In this document: positions 1 to 11,916 of the stretch, piece after piece
Position numbering within the stretch: the stretch's first letter is position 1
How the letters are laid out: each line of letters opens with the position of its first letter
Origin: Rhodopseudomonas palustris
GTDB taxonomy: Bacteria > Pseudomonadota > Alphaproteobacteria > Rhizobiales > Xanthobacteraceae
Assembly: GCF_003226555.1 (NCBI RefSeq)
Contig: NZ_QKQS01000042.1
Coordinates: 62,001-126,000 of the forward strand
DNA length: 64,000 nucleotides
Direction: 5' to 3'
Position numbers and translations under genes: made by a program
The notes under the pieces: generated by a model
What the model was told of the DNA's origin: nothing
Seen by the model: only the letters and a program-made list of their open reading frames with translations
Database searches by the model: none

Positions 1-1816
1 AGCACGAAGATGAAGTCATTCTGTGCGTCGCCAATTTGTCTCGCGCCGCGCAGGCGACCGAACTCGATCTGTCGCCGTGGAAGGACCGGGTGCCGCAGGA
101 AATGCTCGGCCGCACCAAATTCCCGGCGATCGGCGAACTGCCCTACATGGTCACGCTGGCGCCGTTCGGCTTCTATTGGTTCAAGCTCGAAGAGCCCGGC
201 ACCGCGGCACACGTGGCGCCGGTGTCGACCGTGCCCGAGTTCATCACTCTGGTGGTGCCGCTTGGCTCGACCTGGATGACGCTCGGCCGCACTCGCTCGA
301 TGTTCGAGCACGAGGTGTTGCCGACCTTCCTGTCGCGCACCCGCTGGTTCCCGGAACGCAATCCGCGCGCCATCCATCCGCGGCTGACTTCGGCGATCCC
401 GTTCGACAATGACGATGACAATCGCCCCTGGCTTGCGTTGTTCGAAGCGACGCTGCGCGGAACGACTGCGCGCTATCTGTTGCCGATGCAGATCGACTGG
501 GTGCGGTTCGACCGAGAGCGCTACAATCCGCGCGCCTTCGCGGCGGTGCGCCAGGGCGCGCGCGAGGGCACGCTGCTCGACGTCGCCTCCGACCCGTCGT
601 TCATCGCAATGCTGCTGGAGAACGTCCGCAAGTCGGTCACCGTGGTCGGCGACGACGGAAACCGGCTCGAATTCCGGGCCGGCTCGCAGCTCGCCGAGCG
701 TCCGGCCGGTCCGTTCCAAAACATCCGCCCCGTCGACGCCGAGCAGTCGAACTCGACCTCGCTGATCGACGAGGACTACGTCGTCAAGCTGTATCGGCGG
801 CTGCAGATCGGCATCAATCCCGAGCTGGAGATGGGCCGCTTCCTCACCGAGGTCGCTGGCTACAGCAACACCCCGGCGCTACTCGGCACTGTTGAACTGA
901 TCGAGGGCGACACCGCTATGGCGATTGCGGTGGTGCACGAATTCGTCGGCAATCAGGGCGACGGCTGGTCGCTGACCGCTGGCTATCTCGACCGTTACGT
1001 CGACGAACATCGGGTGTTGACCGCCGACGCCGAGACGCCGGAGAGCGATCAATTTGCGCCGTATCTGCACTTCATGCAGCACACTGGCCAGCGCGTGGCG
1101 GAGATGCACCTCGCCCTCGCCGGTCACCCTGAAGTGCCCGACTTCGCGCCGGAGCCGATCGGCCCCGACGAGGCGCAGCAATGGGTAGCGACCGTCACCG
1201 CCTCGGCCGAACGCGTGCTCGGCGAACTGCGGCGACGCCGCGACGGCTTCGGCGATGCCGACAAGGCGTTGGTTGATCGGCTTCTGGCGGCGCGCGACGA
1301 GCTGATCGGCCGCATCGCCGAACTGCTCGGGGACGACGGCGGTTTGAACATCCGTCATCACGGCGATTTCCATCTCGGCCAGATGCTGATCGTCAAGGAC
1401 GACGTCTACATCATCGACTTCGAAGGCGAGCCGCGTCGCACCATGGCAGAGCGCCGCGCCAAGGCGCCGGCGGCCCGCGACGTCGCCGGCCTGGTCCGTT
1501 CGATCGATTACTCCACCACCGCGGCGCTCACCCGTGCGCTGAAGACGCCGTCCGACGAGCCGGGCCGGCTGAAAGAGGCGCTCGAGCTGTGGCGCATCCG
1601 CGCCACTGCCGCCTTCCTCGACGGCTACCGCCAGACCATGGGTGACAGTCCGGTCTGGCCGGCCGATCCCGAGGCCGCGGATCGCTGGCTCGACTTCTTT
1701 CTGATTGAAAAGGCGCTGTACGAGATCGACTACGAGATCGCGCACCGTCCCGACTGGTTGCGGGTGCCGCTCGCCGGCATTCTCCGCATCTTGTCGCCGC
1801 CGACCGAGGAGATTTC

Positions 1817-1820
<4 letters not shown>
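1..1820 (+). CDS. treS: Trehalose synthase-maltokinase fusion, C-terminal part (5' end outside window)
   Basis: The reading frame is open from base 3, so the gene starts upstream of the window. The first ~60 residues ([11 protein letters not shown], then [16 protein letters not shown]) match the C-terminal beta domain of TreS, which interconverts maltose and trehalose. The following ~530 residues are a maltokinase (Mak/Pep2) of the aminoglycoside-phosphotransferase-like fold, with the catalytic loop [10 protein letters not shown] and metal-binding DFEGEP. The maltokinase makes maltose-1-phosphate, the substrate of GlgE in the alpha-glucan pathway of actinobacteria and some proteobacteria; glgE itself is not visible here. 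The stop overlaps the glgB start (ATGA), so the two are probably translationally coupled. An apparent TTG start at base 36 is only an artefact of the window edge. Confidence 0.9.
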
Positions 1821-3967
<2,147 letters not shown>

Positions 3968-4130
3968 GTGTGACGATCGTGCGATGCGCGTGGTACGACA
4001 TCCCGCGCATCGCATGGCGTTTTGCACACTGCTGTTGCGGAAAAGCAGATTTACTAGTGTCCTTCGATTCCGAAGTTCGCTAACAAAGACAATCGCAGGC
4101 TATGCGAACTTCTTGATCGGGACACTCGCT

Positions 4131-6212
4131 ATGCGCCTCACCGCCGGAACCGACCTCCGTCTCGGAGCGACCTGGGACGGGCGCGGCACCAACTTCGCGC
4201 TATTCTCCGCCAACGCTCACAAGGTCGAACTCTGCCTGTTCGACGCCCAGGGCCGGCGCGAGCTAGAGCGGATCGAGCTACCGGAACGGACCGAAGACGT
4301 CTGGCACGGCTATCTCAACGACGTCTCGCCGGGTCAGCTCTACGGCTACCGAGTGCACGGGCCCTACGATCCCGACCGCGGCCATCGCTTCAACGCCCAC
4401 AAGCTGCTGCTCGATCCGTATGCCAAGCGCCTGAGCGGACGGCTGGTGTGGAGCGAAGCGCATTTCGCCTATCGCACCGGCTCGCCGCGCGAAGACCTGT
4501 CGTTCGACCGCCGCGACAATGCTCGCGGCATGCCGAAAGCGGTGGTGGTCGACGAGACCGTCGGCAGCGGCCGGCGTGAAACCCGCCCCGGGGTGCGCTG
4601 GGAAGACACCATCATCTACGAAGCCCACGTCAAAGGGCTCACCCAGCTCCGCGACGACGTCCCGCCCGGCCTGCGCGGCACATTCGGCGGCCTCGCTTGC
4701 CCGTCGATGATCGCACATTTCAAGCGGCTCGGCGTCACCACGATCGAACTTTTGCCCGTCCACGGCTTTGTCGATGACCGAATCCTGGTCGAGAAGAAGC
4801 TGGTGAACTACTGGGGCTACAACACGATCTCGTTCTTCGCGCCGGAGGCACGCTACGCGCCGGACAAGGACAACCCGCTCGACTCGTTCCGCACCACCGT
4901 GGCGCGGCTGCACGATGCCGGCATCGAAGTGCTGCTCGACGTGGTCTACAACCACACCGCCGAAGGCAACCATCTGGGCCCGACGCTGTCGTTCCGCGGC
5001 ATCGATAACGCCTCGTATTATTGGCTGAAGCCGGACAATCCGCGCTACTACGACGACTTCACCGGCTGCGGCAATTCGGTCAATCTGAACCATCCGCGCG
5101 TGCTGCAGATGGTGATGGACAGCCTGCGCTATTGGGTCGAGGTCTGCCACGTGGACGGCTTCCGCTTCGACCTCGCCACGACGCTGGCGCGCGGCCCGAA
5201 CGGCTTCGACCGCAAGGGCGGGTTCTTCACCGCGATCCGCCAGGACCCGGTGCTCGCCGGCGTCAAGCTCGTCGCTGAGCCATGGGATCTCGGCATGGGC
5301 GGCTACCAGGTCGGCGCGTTTCCGTCGCAATGGTCGGAGTGGAACGACCGTTACCGCAGCGTGATGCGGCGCTATTGGAGCGGCGAAGGCAGCCTGATCG
5401 GCGAAGTGTCGCGGCGGATGACCGGCTCGTCCGACATGTTCAACCGCGACGGCCGGATGCCGCGCGCCGGCATCAACCACGTCACGGTCCACGACGGCTT
5501 TACGCTCGCCGATCTGTTCAGCTACGAGCACAAGCACAACCTCGCCAATGGCGAGGACAATCGCGACGGCTCCAACGACAATCACAGCATCAATTGCGGC
5601 GTCGAGGGCCCGTCCGACGATCCGAAGATCCTCCGCCTGCGCCGCCAGCTCCGCAAGAACCAGCTCGCCTGCCTGTTCCTGGCCCAGGGCGTGCCGCTGA
5701 TGCTCGCCGGCGACGAGGTCGGCAACTCGCAGTCCGGCAACAACAACGCCTATTGCCAGGACAACGAGATCGGCTGGGTCGGCTGGGACGGCACCAACAC
5801 CGAAGACGACATGGTCGAGTTCGTCGGGCTGATGACCGACATCCGCCGCCGCTTTCCGCAGCTGCGCTCGCGGCGCTGGCTCGACGGAAGGCGCGCGGAC
5901 GGCAGTTACGGGGTATTGTGGCTCACGCCGTCGGCCGCGGAGATGACCGAGCAGGATTGGGCGTTTCCGGACGGACGATTCCTCGCCTACATGCTGAGCC
6001 CGAGCGAGCCCGGCGGCGACGCCATCTTCATAGTGCTGAATTCCGGCGCCGAGGCGATCGATTTCCATCTGCCGAAGACCACGGACTATCCGAACTGGCA
6101 CCAGCTGTTCGACACCACCAAGGACACCGTCCAGGTCGCGCCACTGAAATTCGGCAGCATCAGCTCTGCACCGCCGCGCTCGGTGCTGGCTTTCGCCGGG
6201 GTGACCGTATGA
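4131..6212 (+). CDS. glgX: Glycogen debranching enzyme GlgX
   Basis: 693 residues from ATG 4131. The frame can be extended upstream to 3984, but those 49 residues have no family character and the family N-terminus (GTDLRLGATWDGRGTNFALF) begins right after this ATG. GlgX/TreX hydrolyses alpha-1,6 branches to release linear maltodextrins. GH13 residues: nucleophile Asp347 (GFRFDLATTL), Glu383 (VAEPWDLG), Asp455 (VHDGFTLAD). The gap to glgB is 163 nt, the largest in the operon, so an internal promoter is possible. The stop overlaps the treZ start (ATGA). Confidence 0.95.
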   Translation: MRLTAGTDLRLGATWDGRGTNFALFSANAHKVELCLFDAQGRRELERIELPERTEDVWHGYLNDVSPGQLYGYRVHGPYDPDRGHRFNAHKLLLDPYAKRLSGRLVWSEAHFAYRTGSPREDLSFDRRDNARGMPKAVVVDETVGSGRRETRPGVRWEDTIIYEAHVKGLTQLRDDVPPGLRGTFGGLACPSMIAHFKRLGVTTIELLPVHGFVDDRILVEKKLVNYWGYNTISFFAPEARYAPDKDNPLDSFRTTVARLHDAGIEVLLDVVYNHTAEGNHLGPTLSFRGIDNASYYWLKPDNPRYYDDFTGCGNSVNLNHPRVLQMVMDSLRYWVEVCHVDGFRFDLATTLARGPNGFDRKGGFFTAIRQDPVLAGVKLVAEPWDLGMGGYQVGAFPSQWSEWNDRYRSVMRRYWSGEGSLIGEVSRRMTGSSDMFNRDGRMPRAGINHVTVHDGFTLADLFSYEHKHNLANGEDNRDGSNDNHSINCGVEGPSDDPKILRLRRQLRKNQLACLFLAQGVPLMLAGDEVGNSQSGNNNAYCQDNEIGWVGWDGTNTEDDMVEFVGLMTDIRRRFPQLRSRRWLDGRRADGSYGVLWLTPSAAEMTEQDWAFPDGRFLAYMLSPSEPGGDAIFIVLNSGAEAIDFHLPKTTDYPNWHQLFDTTKDTVQVAPLKFGSISSAPPRSVLAFAGVTV

Positions 6213-7981
6213 GCGGCCGCAGCTTTGGACCGCGGATTACGGCGGGCGGCGTCGAATTCCGGCTGTGGGCGCCGAATGCCCAGACGGTCGAGGTGATGCT
6301 GGACGGCGGCGCCACGCGTCCAATGCGGCGCGACGAGGCCGGCTGGTACCGGGCCGAGATCGCAGGGCTCGGCGGGGGCACTCGCTATCGCTTCCGCATC
6401 GACGGCGAACTCGAGGTGCCGGACCCCGGCTCGTTGTTTCAGCCCGACGACATCGCCGGCCCGAGCGAAGTGATCGACCACGCTGCTTACGACTGGCGCG
6501 CCGAAGATTGGCGCGGCCGCCCCTGGGCCGAGACCGTGCTGCTGGAAGCCCATGTCGGCACCTTCACGCCCCAAGGCAGCTTCCGCGCGATGATCGACAG
6601 GCTGGACCATCTGGTCGCCACCGGCATCACCGCGCTGGAGCTGATGCCGCTCGCCGACTTCCCCGGGCAGCGCAACTGGGGCTACGACGGCGTGCTGTGG
6701 TATGCGCCGGACAGCGCCTACGGCCGACCCGAAGACCTCAAGGAGCTGATCGACGAAGCGCATGCCCGCGGCCTGATGATGTTTCTCGACGTCGTCTACA
6801 ATCACTTCGGCCCGGAGGGGAATTACCTCGGCGGCTACGCGCCCGGCTTCTTCTCGGACTCGCACACGCCGTGGGGCAACGCGATCAACTATTACGCTCC
6901 CGAGGTCCGCGCGTTCGCGATCGAAAACGCGCTGCACTGGCTGCGCGACTACCGGTTCGACGGTCTGCGGCTCGACGCCGTGCACGCCATCCCCGATCAG
7001 GGCGAGATCCCGATGCTGCACGAATTGTCGCGCGAGGCTGGCAAGCTGGCCGCCGAGACCGGCCGGCACATCCATCTGGTGCTGGAGAACGACGATAACA
7101 TCGCCGCGGTGCTCGATCCGATCACCGATCCACCGCGCGGCCAATACCGGGCGCAGTGGAACGACGACTATCACCACGCCTGGCACGTTGCGCTGAGCGG
7201 CGAACGCCACGGCTATTATTCCGACTACGCCGACGCGCCGCTGCAACATCTCGCCCGCGCGCTCGGCTCCGGCTTTGTCTATCAGGGCGAGCCGTCGGCG
7301 CATCGCGGCGGCGTGGCGCGCGGCGAGCCGAGCGGCGACCTGGCGCCGCTGGCTTTCGTCAACTTCCTGCAGAACCACGACCAGATCGGCAACCGTGCGC
7401 TCGGCGACCGGTTGGAAAGCCTGACGCGGCCGGCGGCGATCGAGGCGGCGCTGGCAATCACGCTGCTGGCGCCCACCGTGCCGATGCTGTTCATGGGTGA
7501 GGAATGGGGCTCGAAGGCGCCGTTTCCGTTCTTCTGCGACTTCCACGGCGATCTCGCCGAAGCGGTGCGCGCCGGCCGCCGCAAGGAGTTTGCCGGCGCC
7601 TATGAAAAATACGGCGACGAAGTCCCCGACCCGCTCAGCGAGGATGCGTTCAGAAGCGCGGTGCTCGACTGGCGCGAACGCGACGGCGGCGACGGCGCGC
7701 AGCGGCTGGCGCTGGTGTCGCGGCTGCTACAGGTCCGCCGCAACGCGATCGTGCCACGGCTGGCCGGCGCACGCTTCGGCACCGCCGAGATCACGCAGGG
7801 TGGGCTGCTGACCGCGCAATGGCGGCTGGCGGACGGCACCACCCTCGACCTCGTCGCCAATCTGTCGGACCAGGAGCACGACGGCGGCACGCCGTCCGCG
7901 GCGGGAACTATTTTATGGGGCGGCGATTGGACCCGGATCATTCCGCCTTGGGCGGTGTCCTGGCGCCTCGAGCATCCCTAA
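6209..7981 (+). CDS. treZ: Malto-oligosyltrehalose trehalohydrolase
   Basis: 590 residues from ATG 6209, which overlaps the glgX stop by four bases. A 309-codon upstream extension of the open frame lies wholly inside glgX and is a shadow. TreZ releases trehalose from the maltooligosyltrehalose made by TreY. It has an N-terminal CBM48-like domain (FRLWAPNAQTVEVML), then a GH13 barrel with Asp256 (LRLDAVHAI), Glu293 (LVLENDDN) and Asp391 (QNHDQIGN). The stop TAA shares its last base with the treY start. Confidence 0.95.
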   Translation: MSGRSFGPRITAGGVEFRLWAPNAQTVEVMLDGGATRPMRRDEAGWYRAEIAGLGGGTRYRFRIDGELEVPDPGSLFQPDDIAGPSEVIDHAAYDWRAEDWRGRPWAETVLLEAHVGTFTPQGSFRAMIDRLDHLVATGITALELMPLADFPGQRNWGYDGVLWYAPDSAYGRPEDLKELIDEAHARGLMMFLDVVYNHFGPEGNYLGGYAPGFFSDSHTPWGNAINYYAPEVRAFAIENALHWLRDYRFDGLRLDAVHAIPDQGEIPMLHELSREAGKLAAETGRHIHLVLENDDNIAAVLDPITDPPRGQYRAQWNDDYHHAWHVALSGERHGYYSDYADAPLQHLARALGSGFVYQGEPSAHRGGVARGEPSGDLAPLAFVNFLQNHDQIGNRALGDRLESLTRPAAIEAALAITLLAPTVPMLFMGEEWGSKAPFPFFCDFHGDLAEAVRAGRRKEFAGAYEKYGDEVPDPLSEDAFRSAVLDWRERDGGDGAQRLALVSRLLQVRRNAIVPRLAGARFGTAEITQGGLLTAQWRLADGTTLDLVANLSDQEHDGGTPSAAGTILWGGDWTRIIPPWAVSWRLEHP

Positions 7982-10767
7982 TGCCTCCTGCGATACCGAC
8001 TGCCACCTATCGCCTGCAACTCACTGCCGATTTCGGTTTCGGTTCAGCCGCCGCGATCGTCCCTTATCTGAAGCGACTCGGCATCTCGCACGTTTATGCG
8101 TCGCCGTTCACGAAGGCGCGCAAGGGCTCGACCCACGGCTACGACATCGTCGACCACACCCGGCTCAATCCCGAGCTCGGGGGCGAAGAGGGTTTTGCGC
8201 GGCTCAGTGCAGCGCTGCAGCAGGCCGACATCGGCCTGATCCTCGACTTCGTGCCCAACCATGTCGGCGTGCACTACGCGGACAATCCGTGGTGGCTTGA
8301 CGTCCTGGAATGGGGACCGGCCTCGCCGCACGCGGCATCGTTCGACATCGATTGGGACATGCTGCCGTTTCGCACCCGCGGCGGCGTACTGCTGCCGATC
8401 ATCGGCTCGTCTTACGGCAAGGCGCTGGAAAACGGCGACATCGAGCTGCGGTACGATTCCGGCGACGGCAGCCTGTCGGCCTGGTACTATGAACACCGGC
8501 TCCCGATCGCGCCGCAGCGCTACAGCGAAATCCTGCGCGCCGTGGTGCGCGAGGCCGATGCGGCCGAGACCGATGCGGGCCGGGCGATCCTGGAACTCGC
8601 CGCGCGTTACACCGGGCTGCGCCGCCCCTCGCGCGCCGAGGCACCGGAATTCAAGGCGGCGCTAAAGGCAATACCGGGCGCGGCCGAACTGATCGCGCGC
8701 GGACTCGACGCCTACCGGGCCGGCGAAGGCCGCACCTCTCAAATCCAGGCGCTGCACAATCTCTTGGAGCGCCAGCACTACAAGCTGGGACATTGGCAGC
8801 TGGCATCGAGCGAAATCAACTATCGCCGGTTCTTCGACGTCAACACCCTCGCCGGCCTGCGGGTCGAGGATGCCGCGACCTTCGCGGCAATCCACAGCCG
8901 CGTGAAGAAGCTGCTCGCCGACGGTCAGCTCCACGGCCTGCGGCTCGACCACATCGACGGCCTGCGCGATCCGGCGCAGTATTTCCAGCGGCTGCGCCGA
9001 CTGGCGCGCGACGCGCAGGGGCCGGACGCACCGCCGCTCTATACCGTGATCGAGAAGATCCTCGGCGAGGGCGAAGAGCTGTACCGCTTCGCCGGCGTGC
9101 ACGGCACCACCGGCTACGAATGGCTCAACGTCATCACCCGTGTGTTGCTCGACGGCTCCGGGCTGAAGCCGCTGGAGGAAGTCTGGCGCCAGGTGAGCAA
9201 CATCTCGCCGGCGTTCGATCCGGTGCTGAAGGCGGCCAAGCGCCGGGTGCTGGAGACGCTGCTGCTCAGCGAATTCACCGTTCTGACGCGGCTGCTGGCG
9301 CGGATCGCCTCTGGCCATTATTCGACCCGCGACTTCTCCGCCGACAACCTGCGCCAAGCCTTCGAACTCTACGTGCTGCACTTCCCGGTGTATCGCACCT
9401 ATCTGACCGGCAGCGGCCCGACCCGGCTCGATCGCGAGCTGATCGAGGACACCATCGCGAAAGCGCGGGCCGATTGGTTCGGCGCCGATGACGGCATCTT
9501 CGACTTCCTCAAAGACGCGCTGACGATGGACCTCGTCGGTTCGGGTCGAGCGCTGCATTCCAAACAGCGGGTGCGGCACTTCGCCCTCAAGGTGCAGCAG
9601 TTCACCGGGCCGACCATGGCGAAGTCGCTGGAGGACACCGCGTTCTATCGCTATCACCGGCTGCTGGCGCTGAACGAAGTCGGCGGCGATCCCGCCGCGC
9701 CGGACTTGCCGGTCGTCGCCTTCCACGCGCTCATGCAGCGCCGCGCCAAGGACTGGCCGCACGGCATGACCGCAACCATGACCCACGATGCCAAGCGCGG
9801 CGAGGACGCCCGCACGCGGCTGCTCGCGCTCGCCGAGATGCCCGGCGAATGGGCCGGTCTGGTGGCGAAATGGAAAGTGCTGAACGCGCCGCATCTGGTG
9901 ATCGACAACGAAATGCGCGCGCCTTCGGCGGCGTTCGAATACATGCTGTATCAGGCGCTGCTCGGTGCCTGGCCGCTGACGCCGGATCCGGACTTCGCCG
10001 ATCGCTTCCAGGGCTTCGCGCTGAAGGCCGCGCGCGAGGGCAAGCAGGAGACCAACTGGCTCAACCCCAACCTCGCTTACGAAGAAGGCGTGCGCACCTT
10101 CATCGACCGCATTCTTGATCCCTCAGTGTCGAGCGCGTTCCTGGAATCGGTCGAAAGCCTGCACCGGCGGCTGTCGCTGCTCGGCGCGCTGAACAGCCTG
10201 AGCCAGGTGACGCTGAAAGCAACCATGCCGGGGGTGCCGGACTTCTATCAGGGCACCGAGTTCTGGGACTTCTCGCTGGTCGATCCCGACAACCGCCGGC
10301 CGGTGGATTTCGCCGCGCGCGCCGAAGCGCTGGAGGCACTGCCCGACGAGCCCCATTGGGACGACTTGATCGCGAATTGGAACGACGGCCGCATCAAGCT
10401 GGCCTGGACCCATCATCTGCTGCAGCTGCGGCGCGAGCACGCCGAGCTGTTCACCGATGGCGACTATCGCCCGCTCGCGGTCTCGGGCCCGCACCGCGAC
10501 CACACCATCGCGTTCGCCCGCACCCGCGGCACCGAGGCCCTGATCGTGGTGGTCGGCAAGGTGTTCGCGACGCTGTCCGGCGAAGGTCGGCAATGGCCGA
10601 TCGGCAACGCCTTCGATGGTGCGGTGGATAGCAGAGGCTATGTGGTCGAAACCGCCGAGGGCGAGAACAGCACCGGCGAACTGCCGCTGCGCGACCTGTT
10701 CGGCCACATCCCGGTCGCCGTCCGCCGCGCTCGGATTGCCGGATCGAAGCGCGCACGACGCGGCTGA
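7981..10767 (+). CDS. treY: Malto-oligosyltrehalose synthase
   Basis: 928 residues from ATG 7981 (TAATG overlap with treZ). TreY rearranges the reducing-end alpha-1,4 bond of a maltodextrin into an alpha,alpha-1,1 bond. The N-terminus (PTATYRLQLTADFGFGSAAA) is typical. GH13 motifs: LRLDHIDGL with Asp323, VIEKILGEGE with Glu358, and MTHDAKRGEDAR with Asp603. It is the last gene of the glgX-treZ-treY set, which suffices to make trehalose from glycogen, most likely for osmotic or desiccation protection. A family A palindrome follows 42 nt after the stop. Confidence 0.95.
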   Translation: MPPAIPTATYRLQLTADFGFGSAAAIVPYLKRLGISHVYASPFTKARKGSTHGYDIVDHTRLNPELGGEEGFARLSAALQQADIGLILDFVPNHVGVHYADNPWWLDVLEWGPASPHAASFDIDWDMLPFRTRGGVLLPIIGSSYGKALENGDIELRYDSGDGSLSAWYYEHRLPIAPQRYSEILRAVVREADAAETDAGRAILELAARYTGLRRPSRAEAPEFKAALKAIPGAAELIARGLDAYRAGEGRTSQIQALHNLLERQHYKLGHWQLASSEINYRRFFDVNTLAGLRVEDAATFAAIHSRVKKLLADGQLHGLRLDHIDGLRDPAQYFQRLRRLARDAQGPDAPPLYTVIEKILGEGEELYRFAGVHGTTGYEWLNVITRVLLDGSGLKPLEEVWRQVSNISPAFDPVLKAAKRRVLETLLLSEFTVLTRLLARIASGHYSTRDFSADNLRQAFELYVLHFPVYRTYLTGSGPTRLDRELIEDTIAKARADWFGADDGIFDFLKDALTMDLVGSGRALHSKQRVRHFALKVQQFTGPTMAKSLEDTAFYRYHRLLALNEVGGDPAAPDLPVVAFHALMQRRAKDWPHGMTATMTHDAKRGEDARTRLLALAEMPGEWAGLVAKWKVLNAPHLVIDNEMRAPSAAFEYMLYQALLGAWPLTPDPDFADRFQGFALKAAREGKQETNWLNPNLAYEEGVRTFIDRILDPSVSSAFLESVESLHRRLSLLGALNSLSQVTLKATMPGVPDFYQGTEFWDFSLVDPDNRRPVDFAARAEALEALPDEPHWDDLIANWNDGRIKLAWTHHLLQLRREHAELFTDGDYRPLAVSGPHRDHTIAFARTRGTEALIVVVGKVFATLSGEGRQWPIGNAFDGAVDSRGYVVETAEGENSTGELPLRDLFGHIPVAVRRARIAGSKRARRG

Positions 10768-11171
10768 GCAGGCGCGCGGTCACAACCGCTATCCAACCAA
10801 TGCTGCCCCGTCATTCCGGGGCGCGCGCGCAGCGAGCGAACCCGGAATCTGCTGCCTGCACCCATTCCCGCGAAGCCCTGCTCGCTTCGAGATTCCGGGT
10901 TCGCGCTACTCGCGCCCCGGAATGACCCCGGGAGACGTGGTTCAGCACCAGAAGGCGATGGGATGGTTGGACGATTGCGAGTCCCCCACAAACGCCGAGG
11001 CCGCCCGGGAGCTGGAGCCGGACGGCCTGACGGGGTTTGTGCCGATCAGGAAAACCGGTTCCCTCACCCGCACAGACAGAATTTCAAGATTCGCTTACTT
11101 GAAGATTAACGCACAACATCGAATAACTACTTGCTGCAGCGCCACAATTTCTCGTGCAGCGCACACGCCGA
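10768..11171. other. 404-nt convergent spacer
   Basis: This lies between the converging treY and PHA-system gene. It contains one family A palindrome (10810-10926). The rest (10927-11171) has no reading frame with recognisable protein character on either strand and no riboswitch that I recognise. Confidence 0.6.
10810..10926. repeat. Palindromic element, family A, copy 1
   Basis: The outer arms are GTCATTCCGGGGCGCG and its complement at the end (CGCGCCCCGGAATGAC). Inner arms CGAACCCGGAATC and GATTCCGGGTTCG pair in the same way, so the RNA would fold as nested hairpins. It lies between the converging ends of treY and the PHA-system gene. Three further copies occur in this window. Confidence 0.8.
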
Positions 11172-11480
11172 TTACTTCTTGTCCAGCATCAAATGACCGC
11201 GCTTTTGAATCACGACCTTCGCTGCGTCGGCGAATTTCTGCAGCAGCCACGGCAGATGCACTTCGAGCCGCACATGATCTTCGGCAACGTCGACGTGGCC
11301 GGCCGCGACCTGGCCCAGCGCGCGGACGCGAAACAACATCTGGTCGCCGCGCCAGGTCTCCTCATCCACCTTCAAAACCGGCACGTTGATCGCCGCGCGG
11401 CTGAGGCCGGTCTGCAGCCGGCGGCGCGCCTCGGCGCGGCCGAGGCGATGGGGAATCGATACGACAAGCGGAGCTGACAT
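11172..11480 (-). CDS. Polyhydroxyalkanoic acid system family protein
   Basis: 102 residues. The sequence (PLVVSIPHRLGRAEARRRLQ, then DVAEDHVRLEVHLPWLLQKF and an ending LMLDKK) fits the small PHA_gran_rgn family, whose members are linked to polyhydroxyalkanoate granules; a molecular activity is not established. It has no signal peptide or membrane segment, so it should be cytoplasmic. No pha genes lie beside it here, so the granule link rests on family resemblance only. Confidence 0.75.
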   Translation of the reverse strand: MSAPLVVSIPHRLGRAEARRRLQTGLSRAAINVPVLKVDEETWRGDQMLFRVRALGQVAAGHVDVAEDHVRLEVHLPWLLQKFADAAKVVIQKRGHLMLDKK

Positions 11481-11656
11481 CGCGACGTCCTCGTCATTGG
11501 AGCTGATCGTTACTCCCTATCTAGGCGAGCATTGCGAAAACAACAGGGCCTCGCGCGCCGTGCCGAGTTTCGGCCGCGGAACCTTCACTCTGACGCCGTG
11601 TTCTCTTCCCCGACAGGCGGAGCACTCGGGCGATCCGCCGCGACAAGGAGAGCGAG

Positions 11657-11821
11657 ATGTCCATCGGCACTATCATCCTGATCATCCTGATCATCGCCTT
11701 GCTGGGCGGTTTCACCGGCGTCGGCGGCGGACCGTTCTACGGTACCGGTTACTACGGCGGCGGCGGTCTCGGCCTGGTGATCGTGATCCTGCTGATCCTG
11801 CTGCTGCTCGGCAAGATCTGA
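11657..11821 (+). CDS. DUF3309-type glycine/leucine-rich membrane miniprotein
   Basis: 54 residues, preceded by AAGGAGAG. Two hydrophobic stretches (TIILIILIIALLGG at residues 5-18, and GLVIVILLILLLLG at 39-52) flank a Gly/Tyr-rich linker. Length and layout match the DUF3309 family, which is common in alpha- and betaproteobacteria and has no known function. It probably spans or hairpins into the inner membrane. It stands alone, with a hairpin between it and the converging ligD. Confidence 0.75.
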   Translation: MSIGTIILIILIIALLGGFTGVGGGPFYGTGYYGGGGLGLVIVILLILLLLGKI

Positions 11822-11857
11822 CGCACGGCATCGTTCCGTTTGCTGATCGAACGATTG

Positions 11858-11881
11858 TGGCCGGGCTTCAGCGCCCGGCCA
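11858..11881. terminator. Hairpin between convergent DUF3309 gene and ligD
   Basis: An 8-bp GC-rich inverted repeat TGGCCGGG / CCCGGCCA with an 8-nt loop. It sits between two converging genes and could end transcription on both sides, although neither side has a clear T-run. Confidence 0.45.
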
Positions 11882-11916
11882 TCGCGCTTCCAGAACCGGT
11901 CGCTGCTTCCGCTCCC

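Noticed and set aside
5282-6208. 309-codon N-terminal extension of treZ
   Set aside because: It lies fully inside glgX in another frame, is Arg-rich like other shadow frames in this GC-rich DNA, and the TreZ family N-terminus begins at ATG 6209.
10810-10926. Palindromic repeats as insertion sequences or CRISPR
   Set aside because: Copies are about 80-145 bp, carry no transposase, are dispersed singly and lack regular repeat-spacer order.
10927-11171. Riboswitch or small RNA in the spacer after treY
   Set aside because: No conserved riboswitch core was recognised and both flanking genes end here, so there is no downstream gene to control.
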